Origin: Lithobates sylvaticus
Lineage: Eukaryota; Chordata; Amphibia; Anura; Ranidae
NCBI GenBank assembly: GCA_028564925.1
Contig: CM053029.1
Coordinates: 428,240,046 to 428,304,045, forward strand
Direction of reading: 5' to 3'
DNA length: 64,000 nt
Part shown: positions 20,167 through 31,300 of the stretch, piece after piece
How positions within the stretch are numbered: position 1 is the stretch's first letter
How the letters are laid out: each line of letters begins with the position of its first letter
Program-made: the position numbers and the translations under genes
Notes under the pieces: generated by a model
What the model was told of the DNA's origin: nothing
The model's database searches: none
Seen by the model: only the letters and a program-made list of their open reading frames with translations

Positions 20167-21584
20167 AGGGCACATTTACACTTCCTTCAAAACATTCTGC
20201 TTCGGACACGCTTTTTTAAAGCTCTCTGAACGCCAAAGCAGTGGTCACTAAATAAATTGGTTAGCTTCCAGTCCTGTTTACACCTTGCTTTTGCTTTGCT
20301 TTGCTTCAAAAATTATACCCCATGTTGCTTTAGTGGTACTTCAAAGCGTCTTCAAAGCCTCCATAGAAGTCTATGGCAAAGCTTGCTTGAAGCCCCTGCA
20401 GCTTTTAACCACTTCCCGCACGGACAGGCAAAAGGGTGTACAGGTACGGCCCTTTAAGATTGCTACCATGCCACCATGTGCGCGCTGCCGGCGGGGCCCC
20501 GTGAGTACGGTGGCGGGTCCCGCGGACTCAATCGCTGCGGGGATACCCGCGATCGCCTCACGGGAAGGCTGAACAGGGAGATGTGGAACTAAACAGCATC
20601 TCCCCGTTCTGCCTAGCAACTAGTGACACTGATCTCTGAGATCGTGTTCACTAAATCACAGCCACGCCCCCCCACAGTTAGTAACACGCCCCTAAGAAAC
20701 ACTTAACTCCTACACTGCCACCTAGTGGTTAACCCCTTCACTGCCAGTGTCATTTACACAGGAATCAGTGCATTTAAATAGCACGGATTGCTGTATAAAT
20801 GACAATGGTCCCAATAATGTGTCAAAAATGTCCGATGTGTCCGCCATAATGTCGCAGTCACAATAAAAATCGCTGATTGCCGCCATTACTAGTAAAAAAT
20901 ATAATTATTAATCAAAATGTTATAAAACTATCCCCTATTTTGTAAACGCTATAACTTCTGAGCAAACCAATCAATAATCGCTTATTGCGATTTTTTTTAC
21001 CAAAAATATATAGAAGAATACGTATCGGCCTAAACTGAGGAAAAAAACGTTTTTTTATATATTTTTGGGGGCTATTTATTATAGCAAAATGGAAAAAAAT
21101 AATATGTTTTTTTTTCAAAATTGGCGCTTTTTTTTTTTATAGCGCGAAAAATAAAAACCGCAGGGGCGATCAAATACCACCAAAAGAAAGCACTATTTGT
21201 GGGAAAAAAAGGACTTAAATTTTGTTAGGGAGCCACGTCGCATGACCGTGCAATTGTCAGTTAAATCGGCGCAGTGCCGAATCGCAAAAAGTGGTCTGGT
21301 CTTAAGCCAGCAAAATGGTCCGGTCTGAAAGTGGTTAAAAGGCTTTAATTCAGCGTTAGCTTTGTTTTGGAGGTATTGCAGGTATGAGATATCAACATAC
21401 AGGGCATTTACCAAGCTTCATTAAAGCTTTAAAAAGCGCCACTGAAGCATCATCGAAGCACCAATGAAGCATCATCGAAGCATCAAAAACACATTGAAAA
21501 AGCATGTTGAAGCGGTAGGTGCTTTAATGTGTGTTGGAGTCGAAGCCCTAAATGTGCAACATGTGCCCAAACTAATGTGCCCTA
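20167..21584. mobile_element. MITE with AGGGCACATT termini, split by a piggyBac-like MITE
   Basis: AGGGCACATTTACACTT at 20167 and AATGTGCCCT ending at 21583 are inverted. The inner sequence on both sides shares a GCTTCAA/GAAGCATC theme (20230-20400 and 21340-21500), with GAAGCATCATCGAAGCA repeated at the right. The element is split by the TTAA-bounded insertion at 20405-21338. Non-coding. Confidence 0.6.
20405..21338. mobile_element. piggyBac-like MITE, TTAA-flanked (copy 1)
   Basis: TTAACCACTTCCCGCACGG at the left and CGGTCTGAAAGTGGTTAA at the right, with TTAA at both ends, as in piggyBac transposition. It is clearly homologous over its length to 41559-42549: both carry GGTACG(T)GGCCCTTTAAGA, TCACTGCCAGTGTCATTTA, CAGTCACAATAAAAATCGCT, TACCAAAAATAT and GGACTTAAATTTTG or GGACGCCAATTTTG blocks in the same order. 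Short minus-strand frames conserved between copies reflect shared A/T composition. Confidence 0.85.
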
Positions 21585-22148
21585 GAATTATTTTTATGCA
21601 TTCATTCATATATGAAAACATTAAATCAAACAAAATTAAAAAAATATTGCACAGCCTCTTTACAAATTACTAGCTATAGTGTAAATGAATACGAACATAA
21701 AGTGCTAATTTGCCATCAATTATTTCATATTCCACTAAAGTGTCATGTGCATAAATCAATTCCCTCAATAGAGTGCATATAATCCAGCATTCATGTATAT
21801 GGTATGTAAACATATAAAAATGTCCATGCATTTCATAAGTCCATCAACGATGGTGTGACGTCAAGACCACTACCATAAAAAGAAACCGCTTAGCAAAGGG
21901 TTAACCCCTACATTATAAAAGGGTAAACCAGCATGATACTTCACTGTCCCTCATGAACCAGGTCAGCACCAGATGGAACACCGCAGGACCACACTTCAGA
22001 CATCGTCCTCCACAGCCTCAGCTCCAGGGAAAAGTTCCAGTGTCCAAGGGCGTTGCTAGGTCTACAAAAGATCTGGGGCTAGAGCCCATAGCAGCGTAGT
22101 AAAGAAAGTCATAAGCTTGGGCAGGCATACACATGTATATACAGTAAT
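21585..22148. other. Unassigned AT-rich DNA
   Basis: No gene, tandem array or element terminus recognised between the MITE and the following GT microsatellite. Confidence 0.4.
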
Positions 22149-22460
22149 ATACGTGTGTGTGTGTGTGTGTGTGTATATCCCCAGAGAGCCCCCCTTACAC
22201 CAGGTCCCCAGAGAGCCCCCCCTACATCGGGGTCCCCAGAGAGCCTCCTCCTTGCATCAGGGTCCCCAGAGAGCCCCCACTTACATTAGGGTACCCAGAG
22301 AGCCTCTGCCTTAAATCAGGTTCCCCAGAGAGCCTCCCCCTTAAAATAAGGGCCATTAGAGAGCCTCCCCCTTGCATTAGTGACCCCAGAGAGCCCCCCA
22401 CTTACATCAGGGTCCCCAGAGAGCCTCCCCTCCCCTTGGGGAACCCTGCAGAGACTTGAG
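22149..22460. repeat. GT microsatellite followed by a 30-33 bp minisatellite
   Basis: An (AC/GT)n run at 22152-22173 is followed by about nine imperfect copies of a unit centred on CCCCAGAGAGCC and TTACATCAGGGT (22180-22440). Open frames through it are proline/serine repeats produced by the array. Confidence 0.85.
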
Positions 22461-23999
22461 GCTATGGGCCCCAGATTCAGGGCTTTAGCCCCAAAAGCCA
22501 CCCTCAAGCGACGCCACTGCCAGTGTCACTCAAATAGAGAAAAAACACATACCATGGTCCAATATCTTCCACACCTTATATTTGTTTTATGTGGTACTCG
22601 CAAGCATAGTCATGTAAAAGCATATAAAATGGCTACCCCCGCCATCGTTAGGGAGAGCTAAAGTCATGAAGACACTGGATGTGCTTCTGCAAACAAGGTA
22701 TCTTAATTTTTACTCCTACACCCAATTTTATAATAAGCTGTATTTTTAAATATAAATGGTTTAAAATGCAATTTATTCACCTGTCAGTATTCACACCACT
22801 GACATGTCATTTTGTCTCTTTATTCTGGAGTCTTTAGGATCTTTTTTTTTTTACTACATTCAACAAGATAATAGATGGTAGGTGGCATTTATTTTGTTGG
22901 AATTCAGTGACAGTTACCATGAGTTTGTGAAAGATTTACTATGAGGAAATTGTATCGTTCTTTGTTTTCTGAGGCATCTTTTTTTTCCTTGTACCAAATA
23001 AGTTGTTGGGAAGGTCAAACACAAAATGAAAAGCAGCTCAACTGAGAAGAAAAAAAAATCGCCAATGTGACAGATATTTTCTTGGTTTGTGGCATACTGA
23101 ATTGTTTTTTCTTTTAACTTAGATGACCTTTCCTTCTTTCAAATAGTTGTCTAGCAAGGGAGGCTTGACAACGTTTGTGTATATATAAAGAAAGTCTGGG
23201 TGATAACTAAACAGAACTTTGACATTGTCACAAATCAGGAAGAAAAAGACCGAAATGGGCTGTCTTTTACCTACAATTTATGTTCTACACAGGAGGAATA
23301 GAAAGGCACAGGATATCTTCATTCATGAAGGAACAGAAAAACAATGATCTTAGCTAAATTTAAGTGTTGTCTCATTTGTTCTTTATTTTTTTTGTTCAGA
23401 AAAAAACACTCATATCGATGTTTCATCTATAGTGACTCTGCCAAAATCATTTTTAAAGTTTTCCCTTTTTATAAATTCCCTTTCTGTTATAAACATAATC
23501 ATTCTGCAGTAATGTCCACATCTAAACCCAAATCTTTATGGATGTAAAAGTATCAATGTACTTTTAAGTATCTGATGAAGAGGAACATGGTCCATGCGAT
23601 GTAAGTCTTTTGTGACAGGGCTACAAGAAGGAAATGAAAATAATAGAGATACAGAAAAATGTGTCAACATCCCTAACTTATCCAAAATTAGACAACTTAA
23701 TTCCCTTGGAAAATTTTAGGCAACATCTAGTACAATGCTATTTATAAAATGATGTCTCTTTATTTATATCCAGTTAAAACATTAAAAAAAATGTACATTA
23801 TACTGGCTGATACATAAAAAAAATGTTAATACAATGCACATGACCCCCTATATATCCTTGTTTGGGGAAATTAGTTATGTCATTATCCTGTATAGCTCTA
23901 TCCCTTGTATCCCTAACAGAGATATATCGGCAGTCATGTGTATTGTATTAACATTTTTTATGTGTAAGCATTTATAATGTACATTTTTATCATATATAT
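22461..23999. other. Unassigned AT-rich DNA
   Basis: No coding similarity or terminal repeats recognised. CTGATGA at 23572-23578 followed by a CATGG/CCATG hairpin is a weak member of the hammerhead-like set. Confidence 0.4.
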
Positions 24000-24720
24000 T
24001 TTTTTTAACAGGAAAGTTTTTTTTTTGAGTAAGAACAAAAACTCAACATACAGACAATTAGTTAAATTGCATGACAGTACATATCATAAGGAAAGTTCCG
24101 AGGTAGAGATTAACCCTGGGTTTTACATTATACAGCAAAAATCATTTACCATCATGTATGCAAGAGAGATGTATGTCCTCCACTCATAACTACCAAACCT
24201 ATTTGTGGATCATGTATGTCAAATACCTGAGGAATTGGGGTTAGGAAAATGGTAGGAGAAGGAAAGAAAGGGTGGGAAAGGGAGCAAAGGATAAACCAGT
24301 TCAATTTAAAAAGCACAAATAGGTCTCCACAAACCCAATAATGAGGCTTAACCACAAGCATTGATCCAGTTGGACCATATTTTATCAAACATCTTTACAT
24401 CTTTGGGCAATTTCTGCTCTCATATGTAATTCTATACAATGGTAACACAGAGTTGACAGTTTGCTGCCATGAGGCTCGTGTAGGGGATCCCAAGATTTCC
24501 ATCTTAACAAAATTTCCCTTCTCGCATAAAATAAGGTAAAAGTAAGACAAAGCTTGGTATACCTAATTTGTATTATATTTTAGCTGGATAGAAATAAAGA
24601 GACACATTTTCCAAGTAGCATTGTAATGGAGATTGCCTAAAATGTCCCATGGGAATTGAGATGTCTATTTTTTGTTTTGTGACAGGGCTAGGTGTTCTCA
24701 AAAAAAAGTTCCAAAGTCTT
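24000..24720 (-). mobile_element. L1-group LINE, 3' end fragment
   Basis: The minus strand around 24560-24340 reads YARREILLRWKSWD, PLYRITYESRNCPK and, one frame over, KMFDKIWSNWI, the order and spacing of the ORF2 C-terminal ARKxIxxxWK and F(E/D)KIWxxW blocks. It continues through a non-coding 3' region to A-rich sequence (T-runs on the plus strand at 24000-24007 and 24018-24027), which fits a poly(A) end. Severely 5'-truncated. Confidence 0.65.
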
Positions 24721-26157
24721 TATATACGTGGGCATGGGGTCTGTGCACACGAACATTAAGGACACCATCCCCCAGTTATATATACAAAAAAACTCCAAGC
24801 TTCCAAATAGAAGATTGAAGTGGGGAGATGTAATAAGTGTCATTCAACACAAAACACAAAAGTACAAATCACTTTATCGATACAATAAAAACCCTGAAAT
24901 GCATAAAACCATAACCATATCCCGATTACACAGTCCAAGCATTATGATCACATTGTTTCTTTAGGATCTGTGTGCCCTTATTTTAGAAGTATATGGAAAA
25001 TAATACATATTCTACAATAGAAAATACAGTATGTACAAACAGTTAAATAAATCCATCACGGAAAGGGTGGAGGGTAATAGAGGGGAGAGAAAAAAAAATT
25101 AAAAATAATATGAAAATACATTTTCTCCATATCCTGAAGGGAAAAAACAGGAACTTCCAACCCTGGGGGGACACATAATGAAGAGGACAGACTAACATCC
25201 CTTGCCTCAGATTCCAACATATATCTGTTAGAATCAGTGCATCAGAGATTATCCAAGTACCGGGATGGAAGGAGTATCCCAATGTATATGTACAGTATAA
25301 GGGCAAATATAGTAAAAAAAAAAAACAACAATAATAATGTCTACTCATACTATATTCAAAAGCCTCAACAAACATAAAAAACATATAACAAATATAGCAG
25401 TCATATATTCAAATATGCAGCACTTACCATTAATTTACTAGGATTGCCCTAAAAGGACCACCAATGCTTCAAGAAATGACTGAAGAGAAGCTGTACACAG
25501 CCTCATATACTTGAATAAACAAAAAAACAAAAATCAAACCACTAGTTGCCAAAATATATTTATCATACCCTATAAAGTCCATGCATAAAAATTAAACACC
25601 AATCTGAACCCCTAATAAGTAAGCCAATGACATACCCAAAAGGTAAAAAGATCTCCATTCATGTCCTCCCATAAATAACTAGCGGTTGGTCCCACCAAAA
25701 TGGCGGACTGGCGTGCCCAACAATCGAGGAAGTAAAGAAAGGAAATGCAGAGTTTGGTGCTGCCCATGTCATGCACCCCCCATGCCCTGCTCCATGCCTA
25801 TGCCAGATCGGCTAAAGGACATGGGCAGAACGTTCCCCTGGAAACCTAGGATGCCAAACGTCACAAGGTGAATATGATGTCACTGGCAACTCCCCGATGT
25901 CTCCCCAGAAGCGGGAATGCACCCAACCGGTGCCACAGCAACTGCCGACACAGAGCACATCAGCCGCTGAGGGAAACAAAAGGAGGTAGTCCACTTCGAG
26001 TTCTAAAGAATGAGGCACACTCTAGGAACATGGGACCCTGGACCAGGGTGCTGGAAAAAGGGCGTGGCTACATTATGCTGCACATTGAGCATGGCTGAGC
26101 AGTGTGTGCTTAGAGAATTCCAGATCTAAAAAGATGTGTCTATAGTGCATAATTCAG
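24721..26157. other. Unassigned DNA
   Basis: AT-rich to about 25670, then a GC-richer patch (25680-26080) with no recognisable coding sequence. No element ends found. Confidence 0.35.
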
Positions 26158-26290
26158 AGAATACAGGGGTCAGGAGTATGTATCACAAACAGCTCAGGGT
26201 CAGGAGTGTGTATCATAGAGAGTACAGGGTCAGGAGTGTGAATTAGAGAGAATTCAGGGGTCAGGAGCGTGTAAGGCAGAGAGCATAGAC
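26158..26290. repeat. Minisatellite, GGGTCAGGAG-based
   Basis: Four to five imperfect units of about 28-32 bases built on AGGGTCAGGAGTGTGTATCA and GAGAGTACA. Confidence 0.75.
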
Positions 26291-26329
26291 TACAGAATAC
26301 AACCAAAAATTACCCCCTCATTCCAGTAT

Positions 26330-27290
26330 AAATCATTACCAAGCCATTACCAAGCCCAGATCCCCACAGTACCACAGTACAGATTTTCCCCAGCAGCCCC
26401 AATTCCACCCCAGTATAGGGTCTACCCCCAAACACTATATCCCCCTTCAATACAGATCCCTCTTCCAACCTACCCCCTTACTACAGAACTCCAACCCACT
26501 CATTAAAGACCCTCTTTGCTCAGTACATAACACCCTACTAGGCCGCCTACTTAGTACAGACCCTACTTCCTCCTCAGTACAGACCTTCCTGCCAGTCTGC
26601 CAACTCAGTATATACCCCCCTCAGTACAGAGCCTATCCCAAGATCACCCCCTCATTACAGAACCCCCTTGGTACAAACCCTCCTCAGTCCAGACCCCCTT
26701 TCTTACTATAGACCCATCCTCAAATCAGACCCCCTTCCTCAGTACAGACCCCCTCCTTCATACAACCCTGCAAGTACAGATCTCCTTGCTCACTACAGAC
26801 CCCCTCTCGGTATAGAACCTCCTCTGTATGGACCCCTATCAGTATATACCCCCCTATACAGATTCCCCTCAGTACAACCCCCAAGTACAGACCAACTTCC
26901 CCTCTTAGCATAACCCCTCTTCTGTACAGACACCCCTTTCCCTCAATATAGACCCTGTCCCTCAGTGCAGGCCCCCCCCCCCTCGAGTACAGACCCCCTC
27001 TGCTAGACCCCCTCCCCCCCTCCCTCCCCTACCCCCCCCCGATACAGTCCCCTTCTCAGTATAGATCCCTTGAGTACAGACCCCTTCCCTCAGTACAGAC
27101 CCCTCAAGAACAGATTTTCTGCAGTACAGACCCCCTTCTTCAGTACAGACCCCCTCCCTCCCCTATGACCCCCCGATACAGTCCCCTTCTCAGTATAGAT
27201 CCCTTGAGTACAGACCCCCTATCAGTATAGAACCTCCTCAGTAGAGGCCCCCCTCCATTGTTACAGACATCCCCTTAATATAGACCCAAC
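26330..27290. repeat. Degenerate C-rich minisatellite (CAGTACAGACCCC)
   Basis: Dozens of irregular units of about 13-25 bases based on CAGTACAGACCCCC or CAGTATAGA, with C-runs at 26967-26981 and 27010-27038. A 60-base segment is duplicated (about 27041-27085 and 27174-27215). Open frames here are compositional. Confidence 0.85.
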
Positions 27291-27609
27291 AACCTCCCAG
27301 TCCCCTTCCCAAGCAGAGACCTGTACAGATCTCCGATAGGAACCTCCCTCGGTTCTTAACTGCCACTTTGAGGTGGTCAGAAGCAGAGCTGCAGTGCACA
27401 TACAACAGACACTGAAGCGCTGTGAAGCACAGACACAAAATTAATTGTTGCACAGTCATGAAATAATCAGTGGCTGCCCAACATTTTTTTGTGGGCAGCC
27501 CCACAGTACCACCCAAGGTCCAGCACCCTGTGCAGACCGCATCCCCTACCAACTCCATCGACCAAGTAAATTGTCATACTGCTTGACAGCAGGAGGGTCT
27601 ACTGAAGAC
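27291..27609. other. Unassigned spacer before the hAT element
   Basis: No feature recognised. Confidence 0.4.
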
Positions 27610-27619
27610 TAAGGATGGG

Positions 27620-27883
27620 CCCGGTGCTCGATGCGAACCCACGTTCGCATCGAGCACCGGGCGTTCGCTCGCTCGGCGAGCCCAGAACTATTTTGGCCGC
27701 TCGCATCACGTTCGTGTGATGCGAGCGGCCCCGCAATGCATTGCGGCCGGCGCGGCCGACGCAGTGCATTGCTGGCTGATGATTGGCCAAGCATGCACTG
27801 TGACCCCGCATGCTTGGCCAATCACAGCCCCGGAAACTCGAAGAGCCATAATTGGCTACAGGCAGGACGCCTGTAGCCAATTA
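27620..27883. repeat. Four perfect inverted repeats in the hAT left arm
   Basis: Perfect hairpins in succession: 27620-27638 with 27643-27661 (19 bp arms, 4-base loop), 27695-27709 with 27716-27730 (15 bp), 27781-27796 with 27808-27823 (16 bp, GATTGGCCAAGCATGC) and 27849-27863 with 27869-27883 (15 bp). Such subterminal palindromes may bind transposase or seed cruciforms; that is inference. Confidence 0.9.
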
Positions 27884-27916
27884 CAGCTCAGGGGCTGTAG
27901 TACACGCCCCCCCCCC

Positions 27917-27923
27917 TATAAAA
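27917..27923 (+). promoter_or_regulatory. TATA box of the hAT element (putative)
   Basis: TATAAAA in a C/G-rich setting (CCCCCCTATAAAACGCCGCC), on the same strand as the transposase and inside the left arm. Transcription would be expected to begin near 27945-27950. No initiator was identified with certainty, and the 7 kb between here and the start codon would have to be carried as leader or spliced out. Confidence 0.5.
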
Positions 27924-28076
27924 CGCCGCCACGCCGTCTGCGCCGGTCACATGCTGTTCCGGCGCAGATTGAGCAGGCAGATTCTGTGACACTCTGCTGC
28001 ATTTAGATAGTTAGAGAGATTCACTTACAGAGATTGAGTTAGATAGATTCAGTTACAAAGATTGATTGAGAAAGAG

Positions 28077-28385
28077 GGGCTTGTAGTGTGCTCGTGGCAG
28101 GCAGGCAGAGCTCCTATATTTTGTTACCAGAAGCACCTATAGGACTTGTAGTGTGTTCGTGGCAGGCAGGCAGAGCTCCTATATTTTGTTACCAGAAGCA
28201 CCTATAGGACTTGTAGTGTGTTCGTGGCTGGCAGGCAGAGCTCCTATATTTTGTTACCAGAAGCACCTATAGGACTTGTAGTGTGTTCGTGGCAGGCAGG
28301 CAGAGCTCCTATATTTTGTTACCAGAAGCACCTATAGGACTTGTAGTGTGTTCGTGGCAGGCAGGCAGAGCTCCTTCATTTTGTT
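28077..28385 (+). repeat. Minisatellite block 1: 65-bp units (about 5)
   Basis: Five near-identical 65-bp units containing GGACTTGTAGTGTGTTCGTG, GGCAGGCAGGCAGAGCTCCT, ATATTTTGTTACCAG and AAGCACCTATA. They start right after a short leader beyond the TATA box. Confidence 0.95.
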
Positions 28386-31300
28386 CCCAGAGGCACCTAT
28401 AGGACTTGAAGTGTGTTAGTCCCATTACACACACAGAGCTATATTTTCTTCCCAGAAGCACCTATAGGACTTGAAGTGTGTTAGTCCCATTACACACACA
28501 GAGCTATATTTTGTTCCCAGAAGCACCTATAGGACTTGAAGTGTGTTAGTCCCATTACACACACAGAGCTATATTTTCTTCCCAGAAGCACCTATAGGAC
28601 TTGAAGTGTGTTAGTCCCATTACACACACAGAGCTATATTTTGTTCCCAGAAGCACCTATAGGACTTGAAGTGTGTTAGTCCCATCACACACACAGAGCT
28701 ATATTTTGTTCCCAGAAGCACCTATAGGACTTGAAGTGTGTTAGTCCCATCACACACACAGAGCTATATTTTGTTCCCAGAAGCACCTATAGGACTTGAA
28801 GTGTGTTAGTCCCATCACACACACAGAGCTATATTTTGTTCCCAGAAGCACCTATAGGACTTGAAGTGTGTTAGTCCCATTACACACACAGAGCTATATT
28901 TTCTTCCCAGAAGCACCTATAGGACTTGAAGTGTGTTATTCCCATCACACACACAGAGCTATATTTTGTTCCCAGAAGCACCTATAGGACTTGAAGTGTG
29001 TTAGTCCCATTACACACACAGAGCTATATTTTCTTCCCAGAAGCACCTATAGGACTTGAAGTGTGTTAGTCCCATTACACACACAGAGCTATATTTTGTT
29101 CCCAGAAGCACCTATAGGACTTGAAGTGTGTTAGTCCCATTACACACACAGAGCTATATTTTGTTCCCAGAAGCACCTATAGGACTTGAAGTGTGTTAGT
29201 CCCATCACACCCACAGAGCTATATTTTGTTCCCAGAAGCACCTATAGGACTTGAAGTGTGTTAGTCCCATCACACACACAGAGCTATATTTTGTTCCCAG
29301 AAGCACCTATAGGACTTGAAGTGTGTTAGTCCCATCACACACACAGAGCTATATTTTGTTCCCAGAAGCACCTATAGGACTTGAAGTGTGTTAGTCCCAT
29401 TACACACACAGAGCTATATTTTCTTCCCAGAAGCACCTATAGGACTTGAAGTGTGTTATTCCCATTACACACACAGAGCTATATTTTCTTCCCAGAAGCA
29501 CCTATAGGACTTGAAGTGTGTTAGTCCCATTACACACACAGAGCTATATTTTGTTCCCAGAAGCACCTATAGGACTTGAAGTGTGTTAGTCCCATCACAC
29601 ACACAGAGCTATATTTTCTTCCCAGAAGCACCTATAGGACTTGAAGTGTGTTAGTCCCATTACACACACAGAGCTATATTTTCTTCCCAGAAGCACCTAT
29701 AGGACTTGAAGTGTGTTAGTCCCATTACACACACAGAGCTATATTTTGTTCCCAGAAGAACCTATAGGACTTGAAGTGTGTTAGTCCCATTACACACACA
29801 GAGCTATATTTTGTTCCCAGAAGAACCTATAGGACTTGAAGTGTGTTAGTCCCATTACACACACAGAGCTATATTTTTCTTCCCAGAAGCACCTATAGGA
29901 CTTGAAGTGTGTTAGTCCCATTACACACACAGAGCTATATTTTGTTCCCAGAAGAACCTATAGGACTTGAAGTGTGTTAGTCCCATCACACACACAGAGC
30001 TATATTTTGTTCCCAGAAGCACCTATAGGACTTGAAGTGTGTTAGTCCCATTACACACACAGAGCTATATTTTTGTTCCCAGAAGCACCTATAGGACTTG
30101 AAGTGTGTTAGTCCCATCACACCCACAGAGCTATATTTTGTTCCCAGAAGCACCTATAGGACTTGAAGTGTGTTAGTCCCATCACACACACAGAGCTATA
30201 TTTTGTTCCCAGAAGAACCTATAGGACTTGAAGTGTGTTAGTCCCATCACACACACAGAGCTATATTTTGTTCCCAGAAGCACCTATAGGACTTGAAGTG
30301 TGTTAGTCCCATCACACACACAGAGCTATATTTTGTTCCCAGAAGCACCTATAGGACTTGAAGTGTGTTAGTCCCATCACACACACAGAGCTATATTTTG
30401 TTCCCAGAAGCACCTATAGGACTTGAAGTGTGTTAGTCCCATTACACACACAGAGCTATATTTTGTTCCCAGAAGACCTATAGGACTTGAAGTGTGTTAG
30501 TCCCATCACACACACAGAGCTATATTTTGTTCCCAGAAGCACCTATAGGACTTGAAGTGTGTTAGTCCCATTACACACACAGAGCTATATTTTGTTCCCA
30601 GAAGCACCTATAGGACTTGAAGTGTGTTAGTCCCATCACACCCACAGAGCTATATTTTGTTCCCAGAAGCACCTATAGGACTTGAAGTGTGTTAGTCCCA
30701 TCACACACACAGAGCTATATTTTGTTCCCAGAAGCACCTATAGGACTTGAAGTGTGTTAGTCCCATCACACACACAGAGCTATATTTTGTTCCCAGAAGC
30801 ACCTATAGGACTTGAAGTGTGTTAGTCCCATTACACACACAGAGCTATATTTTCTTCCCAGAAGCACCTATAGGACTTGAAGTGTGTTATTCCCATTACA
30901 CACACAGAGCTATATTTTCTTCCCAGAAGCACCTATAGGACTTGAAGTGTGTTAGTCCCATTACACACACAGAGCTATATTTTGTTCCCAGAAGCACCTA
31001 TAGGACTTGAAGTGTGTTAGTCCCATCACACACACAGAGCTATATTTTCTTCCCAGAAGCACCTATAGGACTTGAAGTGTGTTAGTCCCATTACACACAC
31101 AGAGCTATATTTTTCTTCCCAGAAGCACCTATAGGACTTGAAGTGTGTTAGTCCCATTACACACACAGAGCTATATTTTGTTCCCAGAAGCACCTATAGG
31201 ACTTGAAGTGTGTTAGTCCCATTACACACACAGAGCTATATTTTGTTCCCAGAAGAACCTATAGGACTTGAAGTGTGTTAGTCCCATTACACACACAGAG

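Noticed and set aside
20912-21118. Minus-strand frame shared by the two piggyBac-like MITEs (also 41924-42448)
   Set aside because: It is shared because the MITEs are homologous; the frames differ in position and breaks, and the composition is A/T-driven.
22117-22459. Proline/serine-rich frames
   Set aside because: Produced by the CCCCAGAGAGCC minisatellite in all frames.
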